Assembly (NCBI GenBank): GCA_958450325.1
Contig: OY288251.1
Span: 63,257,666 to 63,321,665 of the forward strand
Direction of reading: 5' to 3'
DNA: 64,000 nt
DNA from: Agrostemma githago
Taxonomy: Eukaryota; Streptophyta; Magnoliopsida; Caryophyllales; Caryophyllaceae
In this document: one piece after another, positions 11,544-20,962 of the stretch
How the letters are laid out: each line of letters starts with the position of its first letter
Position numbering within the stretch: position 1 is the stretch's first letter
Translations under genes and position numbers: made by a program
Notes under the pieces: model-generated
Told to the model about the DNA's origin: nothing
What the model saw: only the letters and a program-made list of their open reading frames with translations
Database searches by the model: none

Positions 11544-11702
11544 TATCCCGTACACATTGTGTGTGACCCAATGGGCCTACTTAAGACTATCAGACACGTA
11601 ACTCATTTACATGTCAACCCGACATCGACCTCTAGCAAGGCTTATCGGATACATAGACTTAAGCGGGTTAATCCGTAGGGGACAATGAACATAACTCTTT
11701 CA
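10986..11702 (-). mobile_element. 5' LTR of a minus-strand Ty1/copia-like element
   Basis: About 717 bp, bounded by TG and CA (minus strand TGAAAGAG...CCTTCA). It contains a TATA-like box inside the near-palindrome CTCCTTATATAGGAG (11350-11364) and a (TA)n run near 11505-11535. The primer site adjoins on the left. The right flank is decayed copia reverse transcriptase, so this element inserted into an older copia. The copia assignment rests on the primer type and short LTR, not on coding sequence. Confidence 0.65.
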
Positions 11703-12254
11703 GTTTGACCTATGATGAAACAATAATGGGCAAAGACTTCAAGAGTCACATGAAGTCATAAATCTAATAGATTCCATATATCATAACTACAAGTATAGAC
11801 TTTGGTTAAATGGATCTTACACTGAAGAATAGTCTTCTATATAAAGATGATATGGATTGATATAAGAGTATCCATGAAGCATAGTTGGTAGTTAAGGATT
11901 GATCTTATAGTAGTGACTATGGAAAAACCCTTTTTACAACATTATGCTTAAGTCTATTATGATTGATTTAGCATTTTGAATGTCATCACTCATATGATGA
12001 GTTTTGGACAAATGTATATGAAATATATTTCTTGAAAAGAAATATACAAGATGGTGTATGAGACGCATCATATGAATTTCATATTATCAGAATGGCTAGA
12101 CACATGTGAATGTTCTAATTTGATTGGAGCATGGAACAAGTATCTTCATTCTCAATGTGGTAATTCAAAGATGTTTGTTTTCCTTTGAGACGAAGAGAGA
12201 CAAAATGTGTACAAGAGGCTAGTGGGAGTGCATTTATCATTATGATATGGTATG
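11703..12254 (+). pseudogene. Decayed Ty1/copia reverse transcriptase, part 1
   Basis: Frames with many stops still read YDETIMGKDFKSHMKS near the start, resembling the copia segment YDEAIMG...W..AM. Near 12205-12254 they read CVQEASGSAFIIMIWYV, the segment just before the YVDD active site. The next residues (SDILL) lie at 18502 onward, because the 12255-18496 element split the gene. The host copia reads on the plus strand. Confidence 0.65.
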
Positions 12255-13796
12255 TGACAGGGGTTAGTCGTATCCCTAATCAAAAGTACCCTAAGGTCAC
12301 TAACTAATGTAGATAGCGAAGTCAGGGGTCGAACCACAAGGAGATGGGAATTCAATTGTTTATCCTAAGAATTAGATTCTAGATTATGGGTCACAATTGG
12401 CTGGTTTGGTAAGCTAATAACTAATTACTGATAAATAAATCAATAAGGAAAAAAGTCTAGGGTCTCAGGTTCACAATGAATATTACTCGGGTCAGGGAGT
12501 CAACTAACAGGTCAATAATCGAACTACCTAAGGTGTAGGTCCGGTCGGTACACTACAACCTTTAGATCTAAACTTAACCTGCGGTCGCTAGCATTAAGTC
12601 AGTCTACCCAAACTATCGTGGCCTAATTAGTTCTTAACCCGGTCGGCAAAAAGTCCTAATTTGTGATACTAATTAATTGAATTATGCATCAAACAATTAA
12701 TCAGAGTTTAAACGATATTCAGGCAATAGTTCATACGATTAGAAACAGGTCAATTGACTATCACCCTAATAATACGCATCGATCCCCTTAAACCCTAGAT
12801 GAAATCTAGCTACGCATATTAATTATAATCGGACTAACAAAAGACGAATTGCAATTAAACACGACGAAAACGATACGAATTAATCTACGGAAGCAATAAT
12901 AAATCTAGACTATAAAACAATACAAAGAATAAATTAAGACGGAAATTAAAGTAGAAATTGAAATTGAAATTAAAATTAAGAATAATAATACCGGAGAATT
13001 CAAGATCTGAGACGGAGAACTAGGTTCAATGTATCTCGCAAAGTAAACTAGACTAAGAAAACTAAGATAATAAAAAGTGTGTAGAAGAAGGTAAAAGAAA
13101 AGATAAAAGATGTCCCAAACAAGAGTGAAACAACTGATATATAAAGAGTATCAGTTGGACTCAGGCCCAAATTCTAAGTCGAAATAAGAACGACGCATGG
13201 CCCGGATTGGGTGCACTCGATCGAGTGCCTGACGGCACTCTATCGAGTGAGACACCCAAATATGGACAGGAGCTTCACGAAGTAGCACTCGATCGAGTGC
13301 AGTAGGGGCACTCGATCGAGTAGCGCTGGAGGTCACAGCATCGCGCGCTCGACTTCAAACGGCTTTTATTTCTTCGTTACTTGTTCAAATTGGACGTGTA
13401 ATATACCGTTGGAAAGATAAGAAAAAGAGCTTTCCAACGCCACCAAAATCACTTTGATTGGAGTTGTAGAACTAAAGATATGAACGTTTGAAGTTGACCC
13501 TTGTGTAGGCGATCATTCTTTCATCTCGTTTTGTGTCTTTTCCTTCTTGGGTCTTTGTTTCTTCGTATATTCCGCATCTTCTTCCTTCGATTCCACGCTT
13601 AGATGTGAATTCTTCAATTATCGATTCCGTAATGCTCCTATTAGCTCCAAATGCATCCAAATCTACAAAATACACACAAATACGGAAGTATCGACATTCA
13701 AAGCATATTGCATCATTATTAACGAGTTAAGCACGAAAACCGAGATAAAACTAACAATTAAGAGGATACAAATATGTATATAAATAACGCTTATCA
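12255..13796 (-). repeat. 3' LTR of the Athila/Tat-like element
   Basis: The left LTR, 1,542 bp. It contains the four-palindrome module (13214-13322) and, 60 bp to the left of it, the sequence CAACTGATA-TATAAAGAG-TATCAGTTG around 13131-13157. It is nearly identical to 16954-18496. Confidence 0.95.
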
Positions 13797-13811
13797 AACT
13801 CCCCCAAACCA
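13797..13811 (-). other. Polypurine tract
   Basis: The minus strand reads TTTGGTTTGGGGGAGTT immediately before the 3' LTR, preceded by TTGAGGACAAGCAA. This block is common before the 3' LTR in plant Athila/Tat elements. It primes plus-strand synthesis. Confidence 0.85.
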
Positions 13812-15894
13812 AACCTTTGCTTGTCCTCAAGCAAGCCAAACATATAATATAAGAGAGGACAAGTGATGCGAAGCACGACTAAGAGCAAGCTTACAATCAT
13901 TCTACTAAAAATCGGCTCAAGTCGGTTAGAAACACACAATGTCAAAAATATAACTAAATCAATAATCATGCCTTAAATGAACAATTGTTTGCCAACCTTT
14001 CAATCTTGCAAGACCATCAATGTCGGACTTCCTCGCGGTTATCGCTCAACACTCATAAGAACGGGTGAGTATATAAACGTGAAGATAAGAAAGAAAAGGA
14101 ACACTCACTCGACTTATGAAACATGCATGCAATCGAACATGAAATCAATCTCCCCAATCAAATACGTGTTCCACCAATCAGGACCATAGTACATGCCAAG
14201 GACTTACAAAGGGTGGCTTAATGGGTAAGGGAAGAAAATGGATTGTGCCTAAGCACGTATGGGAATGTGGAGCAAAAACCGGGCCCAATCGCAGCTACAC
14301 AATAAAAAGTATCCATAAAAACCCCCAGCAAATAACGTCGAACCACCAACTAGAGGTATAAATTCAAGATTAGGTGTAAGAGGGAATTTTGTCCATCCTC
14401 TCAATTAATCTCTAGTTTCAATCTTTTCGACCATTCCCCGAAATATTACAAGAAGCATATTTTTCATATTTCATTTTTTTTTTCATTTTCAATTTATTTC
14501 CTTTTCTTTTCTTCACTTTTTTCTTTCATGCTTCTATTTTTTTTTCAATTTGGATAGGGGGAAGGCGAGTACAAAGTCGCACCAACGATATTACACACTA
14601 AAGTCCAAAAGATGTAAAAATCTCGAAATATGACCGATTAGTGAAGTAATTCCCAACTAAGTTCACTGCGACTGTCCCGACAGGGTAGGCTATTCTGGGT
14701 TGTAGTTAAATAATATAGGCAATAAAAACAGACTTACAACGGCTGAAATGGGCTAAACAAAGGAAAACGACCTAAATCTACAAGGTAGTAAAAATGGGTC
14801 ATTTTTTGCTATGTGGAGCTCATCAAAAACAAAATTGTCTTTCCTTATGTACCTCCTCCTCAAACCAAACATGTATTCAGTATCAAGAGACGGATGTCAT
14901 ATTTATGCAAATTGATGTTACACATTCCACAAGGAGAAAATCACTCAATTCCTAAATAATAATGAGACCAGTTATGGATGTTACTGGCCTAGGAAGCTCT
15001 AAAATCCTCAGAATTTTGTGGCTTGCCGACAAGTGGTCAAATTTACTCATTTGACAATTAGAAGTTCAAATAGGCATATCATATCAATTTAATCAAATCT
15101 CAAGACAAAACACGTTTTCAGGCACGAAGTAAGCTGAAAATTAGGAGAAATCATGTTAAGAGCATTATCATCATCGCCGTTTTGCATGCTTCTACATCAG
15201 ACACACCACATAAAAAATAAAATATTTTTGGAATTTTATGATTTTTTTCAATTTTTTTTTGGATTTTTATATTTTTTGAAAGCAGTAAAACACACGACGG
15301 AAAATGAAACACACAAAAGCACACAAACTCTCCCCCAAACCTAAATGTCACAGTGTCCTCAATGTGACTCTAAAGCAGATAAGACAGAAAATCCACAGCC
15401 AATCCTAAGGACAACTTGACCTAAGGGGAAGGAAAAACCTAAGAAAACATGAAAAATGAAAATGAAAAGGAAAGAAATTACCGTATACAAGGGCAGCTCC
15501 CCCAAACCAGCTGCAAAGTGGGGGTTCGTCTTATAGATCAGTTGTCCACAGATGACTGTGATCAAAACAGCTTAAGGCTCTCAAGAGTCGATCAAACATC
15601 TGCGCATGTGCTACACAAAAGCATAAGTAGCACCAGGATATATAGAAGACAAACAGAGACAAAGTCAATGATCGTCTTAGCCTATCAGACGAGCTAGACC
15701 AATCCTCAGCATGGTGGTCATAGTGCATAAGAAGAGTAAGAATGTTAATAGGCGGCTCGTAAGACAAGACATACACATCAAATATCTCAGATTCACCCCA
15801 AGGCTTATCATCGGGTATAGATTGCATAAAAGAAGAGTTAGAACTCCTAAGACTACTCAAAGGATCAATCTTACCAATCTCCGTGAAAGATTTA
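13812..15894 (-). other. Non-coding interior of the Athila/Tat-like element
   Basis: About 2.1 kb between gag and the polypurine tract with no convincing reading frame, where pol should be. A second purine block resembling the polypurine tract (minus strand TTGAGGACACTGTGACATTTAGG then TTTGGGGGAGAG) lies near 15325-15360. It may mark the edge of deleted pol. T-rich and A-rich runs occur near 14460-14550 and 15225-15275. A minus-strand frame at 15531-15911 overlaps the end of gag and is probably not a separate gene. Confidence 0.6.
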
Positions 15895-16848
15895 TCACAA
15901 TCCTCCCCCACTAATCATAAGCTCAAACAAAGGGTCAAGAGAAATATAATCAAGACAATCAATAGGTGGAAGTGGGTCGTCCTCAATATAAGGGAAAAAC
16001 TCAAATGTCTCTAAAATTGGTGTTTCAAAGAAATCATTCTCTCTATCCCATGTAGCCACACTTCTTCCACTCAAGAAATCGTCAAAAACTGTATTCTTCT
16101 CGTCCCTTTGATTTTTCCTATCAAGCTCAAGATCCTCTCTTTTGTTCAATTCCGTCTCCAAAACCTCATAATTAACAACAAATGACACTCTCTCAAAATC
16201 ACACAAATCAAAATCCGTAATGTTATCCTCAATTAAAAGAGCATCATTCAGAGCATCCAAACACACGTTTTCCTCAAAAAACACACATTCTAGCTTACAG
16301 TCATTCATGGCGGTTTGGTGATCTTGAATAGATTGAACATTATACCCATCGTCATCGTCATCATCAATTATGTTCACAAGAGATGGAGATGGAACACTTA
16401 CCTGGAGGTTCTTCACTACTTCTATAGGCGTACCCGGTTGACTTTGTTGCTCTTGACTTGCTAATTGGGCAATTTGATTGTTCAAGATTTCATAATGATC
16501 TAGCAATTGGCCTATTTGAGTATCTTGCTTTTGTCGAGCTTGCATGAATTGTAGTAATAAAGCCTTGATTTCCGCCTTGTCATTATTCCGCCTCAACTCT
16601 AATTCAGCACTATTACGGGCTAAATATTTAAGGATTTCCAATCGTTCCTCGTAAGAGATATAATTAAACATCCCTCCGCAATTTTCCTCAATTGTAGCCC
16701 GTGACTCATCATCAACACCATTATATATCATATGACACATATCCCGTATATCAACATTAAAGCCATTTTGAATAATGAAAGACTCTAGTCTATCCCAATA
16801 ATTATGTAGTGGCTCATGTTTGAATTGTGGGAAGTAAAAATTGGTCAT
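15895..16848 (-). CDS. Gag-like protein of the Athila/Tat-type element
   Basis: 317 residues, ATG at 16848, about 80 nt downstream of the primer site, stop at 15895. The N-terminal half fits the plant retrotransposon gag domain: FPQFKHEPLHNYWDRLESF, then a M-IYNGVDDESRATIEENCGG segment and YEERLEILKYLARNS. A coiled-coil-like, Gln-rich stretch follows (about residues 85-135), then an Asp run near 160 and an acidic C-terminal half. There is no CCHC knuckle and no protease. It would pack element RNA into particles. The frame is intact, consistent with a recent insertion. Whether it is made is unknown. Confidence 0.8.
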   Translation of the reverse strand: MTNFYFPQFKHEPLHNYWDRLESFIIQNGFNVDIRDMCHMIYNGVDDESRATIEENCGGMFNYISYEERLEILKYLARNSAELELRRNNDKAEIKALLLQFMQARQKQDTQIGQLLDHYEILNNQIAQLASQEQQSQPGTPIEVVKNLQVSVPSPSLVNIIDDDDDDGYNVQSIQDHQTAMNDCKLECVFFEENVCLDALNDALLIEDNITDFDLCDFERVSFVVNYEVLETELNKREDLELDRKNQRDEKNTVFDDFLSGRSVATWDRENDFFETPILETFEFFPYIEDDPLPPIDCLDYISLDPLFELMISGGGL

Positions 16849-16930
16849 AATGGTGAATGATAAAAAAAAAAATTATATACAAAAAATAACCTAGAACCTA
16901 AAAAAAAATAAACAACTAAATAACACCGTC

Positions 16931-16948
16931 TCCCCGGCAACGGCGCCA
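16931..16948 (-). other. Primer-binding site (Asp tRNA type)
   Basis: The minus strand reads TGGCGCCGTTGCCGGGGA, starting five bases from the 5' LTR end. It is complementary to the 3' end of plant Asp tRNA, the primer used by many Athila-group elements. Confidence 0.9.
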
Positions 16949-17830
16949 AAATTTGACAGGGGTTAGTCGTATCCCTAATCAAAAGTACCCTAAGGTCACT
17001 AACTAATGTAGATAGCGAAGTCAGGGGTCGAACCACAAGGAGATGGGAATTCAATTGTTTATCCTAAGAATTAGATTCTAGATTATGGGTCACAATTGGC
17101 TAGTTTGGTAAGCTAATAACTAATTACTGATAAATAAATCAATAAGGAAAAAAAGTCTAGGGTCTCAGGTTCACAATGAATATTACTCGGGTCAGGGAGT
17201 CAACTAACAGGTCAATAATCGAACTACCTAAGGTGTAGGTCCGGTCGGTACACTACAACCTTTAGATCTAAACTTAACCTGCGGTCGCTAGCATTAAGTC
17301 AGTCTACCCAAACTATCGTGGCCTAATTAGTTCTTAACCCGGTCGGCGAAAAGTCCTAATTTGTGATACTAATTAATTGAATTATGCATCAAACAATTAA
17401 TCAGAGTTTAAACGATATTCAGGCAATAGTTCATACGATTAGAAACAGGTCAATTGACTATCACCCTAATAATACGCATCGATCCCCTTAAACCCTAGAT
17501 GAAATCTAGCTACGCATATTAATTATAATCGGACTAACAAAAGACGAATTGCAATTAAACACGACGAAAACGATACGAATTAATCTACGGAAGCAATAAT
17601 AAATCTAGACTATAAAACAATACAAAGAATAAATTAAGACGGAAATTAAAGTAGAAATTGAAATTGAAATTAAAATTAAGAATAATAATACCGGAGAATT
17701 CAAGATCTGAGACGGAGAACTAGGTTCAATGTATCTCGCAAAGTAAACTAGACTAAGAAAACTAAGATAATAAAAAGTGTGTAGAAGAAGGTAAAAGAAA
17801 AGATAAAAGATGTCCCAAACAAGAGTGAAA

Positions 17831-17857
17831 CAACTGATATATAAAGAGTATCAGTTG
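17831..17857 (-). promoter_or_regulatory. TATA-like box framed by a 9-bp inverted repeat
   Basis: CAACTGATA and TATCAGTTG flank TATAAAGAG. Either strand offers a TATA-like core (TATATAAAG on plus, TTTATATATC on minus). The position downstream of the palindrome module fits an LTR promoter. The same sequence is in the other LTR at 13131-13157. Confidence 0.45.
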
Positions 17858-17913
17858 GACTCAGGCCCAAATTCTAAGTCGAAATAAGAACGACGCATGG
17901 CCCGGATTGGGTG

Positions 17914-18022
17914 CACTCGATCGAGTGCCTGACGGCACTCTATCGAGTGAGACACCCAAATATGGACAGGAGCTTCACGAAGTAGCACTCGATCGAGTGC
18001 AGTAGGGGCACTCGATCGAGTA
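17914..18022 (-). promoter_or_regulatory. Four-palindrome module in the LTR (CACTCGATCGAGTG type)
   Basis: Four copies of the 14-bp palindrome CACTCGATCGAGTG, or one-base variants of it, start at about 17914, 17936, 17986 and 18009, so the steps are 22, 50 and 23 bp. The same module lies in the 3' LTR at 13214-13322. It sits roughly 60-180 bp upstream, in the element's sense, of the TATA-like box at 17838-17848. I infer a protein-binding or structural role; the sequence itself shows only the symmetry and spacing. Confidence 0.6.
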
Positions 18023-18501
18023 GCGCTGGAGGTCACAGCATCGCGCGCTCGACTTCAAACGGCTTTTATTTCTTCGTTACTTGTTCAAATTGGACGTGTA
18101 ATATACCGTTGGAAAGATAAGAAAAAGAGCTTTCCAACGCCACCAAAATCACTTTGATTGGAGTTGTAGAACTAAAGATATGAACGTTTGAAGTTGACCC
18201 TTGTGTAGGCGATCATTCTTTCATCTCGTTTTGTGTCTTTTCCTTCTTGGGTCTTTGTTTCTTCGTATATTCCGCATCTTCTTCCTTCGATTCCACGCTT
18301 AGATGTGAATTCTTCAATTATCGATTCCGTAATGCTCCTATTAGCTCCAAATGCATCCAAATCTACAAAATACACACAAATACGGAAGTATCGACATTCA
18401 AAGCATATTGCATCATTATTAACGAGTTAAGCACGAAAACCGAGATAAAACTAACAATTAAGAGGATACAAATATGTATATAAATAACGCTTATCAGTAT
18501 G

Positions 18502-18593
18502 TAAGTGACATACTTCTCTAACTAAAACTAAACAATATTTGGTTGCGTTAGTCCATGAGACTTGGCAAGAAAGTTGTTTGTTATGTGCTCGTG
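18502..18593 (+). pseudogene. Decayed Ty1/copia reverse transcriptase, part 2
   Basis: Continues part 1 in frame across the GTATG duplication: (V)SDILL then a stop. The YVDD motif thus appears as YVSD, and the copy was dead before or after the nested insertions. It is cut at 18593 by the CACTA element. Confidence 0.6.
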
Positions 18594-18616
18594 CACTACA
18601 AGAAATACTGCATGTA

Positions 18617-18870
18617 GCTACTAATCACGCGCGACTGATAAATTCAGTCGCTAATTTAGCGACTGAAAGTTCAACGCGCGACCGATATTAGTAGCTGGAC
18701 GAGGAGACGGAATTTTAAAAAATTAATAAACTTTAGCGACCGAAATCAGTCGCTAAAATAATCGGCGCGCGACCGATTTCGGTCGCTAAATTAGTGAAAT
18801 GGCGACAGAATTAGCGACTGAAATCGGTCGCTAATGAGAGTGGCGCGCGACCGATTTCGGTCGCTAAAGT
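18617..18870. repeat. Left subterminal repeats of the CACTA element
   Basis: Repeated TTTAGCGACTGAAATCAGTCGC-type units and GCGCGCGACCGATTTCGGTCGCTAA variants, in both orientations. Subterminal repeats of this kind bind TNPA in En/Spm elements. Confidence 0.85.
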
Positions 18871-19442
18871 TGTTATTTTTTTTTAAATTGACGAACACCC
18901 CCCCTCCCCCGAGTCATTCTCTCATTTCGGTTTCTCTCTCTAAAACCCTCCCCCCTCTCTCTAACACTCGTCCCTCCTCCTTTCCTCTTCATTCCTTCTT
19001 CAATTCTCTCATTTTCCTTAAGGTATGTTTATCTATCTTTATTTAGTTTCAATTATTTGTTAATTTCTGTTTTTATCAATTTAAATAAATTAGTTATTGG
19101 GTTGGATAGTTTCTTAGTTGTTGGAATATTTAGTGTAGTTAGGATTTTAATCGCCCAATAGGTTCCCCAATTTGAATTAGGTAGATTGTTAGTATAAAAT
19201 TAGGGTTTGCAGTTAAGTAGTTGATTGAATTGGGTTGTTTTGATGTGTTAGGAATTTGGAAATAAAATACAATTATGCCGATTTGGTGATGTAATTATGG
19301 ACGAATTGGGTGGAAATAGTACTATGTTTAGGTGAATTGAGATTTTTACCTAATATTTGACTAGTGTATATATATATTAGTAAATTACTTTAGAGAAAAT
19401 AATTTGTATGTGGTTATTGTCTTAAATTTTTTAGATAAAAAA

Positions 19443-20036
19443 ATGAAGAGACAGGAACGAAAATGGATGTATGGGGAAAGATTCGATAAGAAACGACGTC
19501 CCACAAAGGAATTTTTAGATGGTGTTAATCGCTTTCTTGAGTTCGCTGAAACCCATCCCGAATACGCGTCAGATGGTAGATTTAGGTGTCCTTGTGTGAA
19601 ATGTAAGAACATCAAATTCTTGGATAGTATTTTGATTAAAGAACATATTATCTCAGATGGGTTTAGCCCAAATTATTATTATTGGATTTGTCATGGTGAG
19701 AAGTCTGATTTTGAGGAATCTAAGGTGGATCAGAATGAGGGCGGGGTGAGAGGAATGATTGTTGATGTGGTTGAGTGCAATTTGTTTAATGATGAGAGCA
19801 TGTACACTAACGACGATGACCAACCAACCCCACAAGAGCCAAACCCACGAGCGAAAGCTTTTTTTGATATGTTAGAGGCTGCGGAGAAGCCATTATATGG
19901 AGGGTGTGATGTGACATTGTTAGAAGTCGCGTCTATGGTAGTGACCCTTAAATGTGAGTATAACCTACCTTTTGGGTGCGTAGACGGAATCGCTGCGTTG
20001 ATTGAGAAACTCATCCCAAAAGACATGGAATGTTAG
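19443..20036 (+). pseudogene. CACTA TNPD-type gene, N-terminal part (Transpos_assoc domain)
   Basis: ATG at 19443 follows a likely acceptor (TTTTTAG). The reading WMYGERFDKKRRPTKEFLDG...RCPCVKCKN matches the N-terminal transposase-associated domain, including its CPCxxC metal-binding pattern. The frame continues for 198 codons, into LIEKLIPKDMEC, and ends at TAG 20034-20036 at the deletion junction. The central transposase domain (Transposase_21 type) that normally follows is absent. Confidence 0.8.
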
Positions 20037-20091
20037 AACTTGTCTAGCGTGTATGGTAGTAGACGGAAACGCGTCTATGGTAGTGACCCTT
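20025..20091 (+). other. Deletion junction with templated filler DNA
   Basis: The joint between the two TNPD remnants is a patchwork. Bases 20025-20042 (ATGGAATGTTAGAACTTG) repeat 20132-20149 exactly, and 20070-20091 (22 nt, CGCGTCTATGGTAGTGACCC...) repeat 19928-19949 exactly. TAGACGGAA occurs at 19981 and again at 20060. Copying from both sides of a break is a signature of interrupted gap repair after excision. Confidence 0.8.
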
Positions 20092-20849
20092 TTCAGGATG
20101 ATTTGGTTAGGAGTCTAGCATTAGGTCCTTTATGGAATGTTAGAACTTGGAACCGGTATTCGGTCAATGGTTACAATTTTCATACATTTGCCCATGGTAG
20201 CAGTAGGAGTAGATGTAATTTCGGTGTGAGTGTGTCGTCACTTGAGGGTGAAGATTACTACGGTCTATTGGAGGACATCTTCGAGTTGTGTTATGTTGGA
20301 AATGATCGTGGGTATAGAGCTGTGGTATTTAAATGCGAATGGAAGGACAACTCTGTGCAAGGTACTAGAGTACATGAAAGGTACAAACTAGTTGAAGTTA
20401 ATCATACCAAAAAATACTCCAAGTACGATCCGTTTATACTTGCACATCAAGCACACCAAGTGTACTTTGCGCCTTACCCAACCACAAAGAACGACAGAAC
20501 TGTAAACCAATGGTGGGCAGTGTTCAAAACTAAGCCACGGGGGCACTATGACTCTGACCTCTTCCAAGAGGACGTCATTTCTAGTGGTACAACATTGTCT
20601 CCAGTTGATGAGAATCTTTTTGCAAATGATGACGATGACAATAATGAGGTGGATGTGGGGGAAGATTTTGAAGACGATGAAGGCAGTGAGGAGGAGGAAG
20701 GTGCTTCTAGTGATATGGTCGAGGAGGAGGATGACACCACTGATTTAGAGGTCAATGACGAGGAGGACGAAGATGACGTCGAGGAAGAGGATGTCGTCGG
20801 TTCGAGTAGGCAAGTTGAAGATGACAACGACAGTGACGATGATTTTTAG
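20043..20849 (+). pseudogene. CACTA TNPD-type gene, C-terminal part (DUF4216-like)
   Basis: An open frame of about 265 codons to TAG 20847-20849. From about 20085 it reads DPFQDDLVRSLALGPLWNVR, then NRYSVNGYNFHT, FKCEWKD, and HQVYFAPYP...WWAVFKTKPRG, the layout of the DUF4216 region at the C-terminus of CACTA transposases. A long Asp/Glu-rich tail follows. The start lies inside the filler DNA, so it has no natural N-terminus. Confidence 0.75.
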
Positions 20850-20962
20850 TAGTGTATAGTTTCAGTAAGTTATATTATTTGTACATAGTAATCTGCAAAC
20901 CTTGATTTTTTTTCGAGTGTGTTTCAATATTATGATGTCAGTTCCTAACTTTCAACTATTAC

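Larger units (their letters stand above)
12255..18496 (-). mobile_element. Young non-autonomous Athila/Tat-like LTR retrotransposon (gag only)
   Basis: A complete 6.24-kb element. The LTRs are 12255-13796 and 16954-18496 (TG...CA), the 5-bp target duplication GTATG is at 12250-12254 and 18497-18501, the Asp-tRNA primer site is at 16931-16948, and the polypurine tract is at 13797-13811. Orientation is minus. Comparing the LTRs by eye I found two substitutions (near 12402/17102 and 12648/17348) and one A-run length difference in about 1,542 bp, so the insertion is recent. The interior has one gag-like ORF (15895-16848) and no protease, RT, RNase H or integrase. It needs proteins from an autonomous relative. 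It sits inside copia RT, splitting YV|SD. Confidence 0.9.
16954..18496 (-). repeat. 5' LTR of the Athila/Tat-like element
   Basis: The right LTR, about 1,543 bp. Being the 5' LTR of a minus element, it would drive transcription leftwards. The four-palindrome module lies at about 17914-18022, followed downstream (leftwards) by a TATA-like segment at 17831-17857. Confidence 0.95.

Noticed and set aside
15531..15911. 126-residue minus-strand frame overlapping the gag end
   Set aside because: Overlaps gag in another frame; no protease or knuckle motif, with a Cys/Phe-rich end that looks random.
20546..20827. Minus-strand Ser-rich frame
   Set aside because: Antisense of the Asp/Glu-rich tail of the CACTA TNPD remnant.
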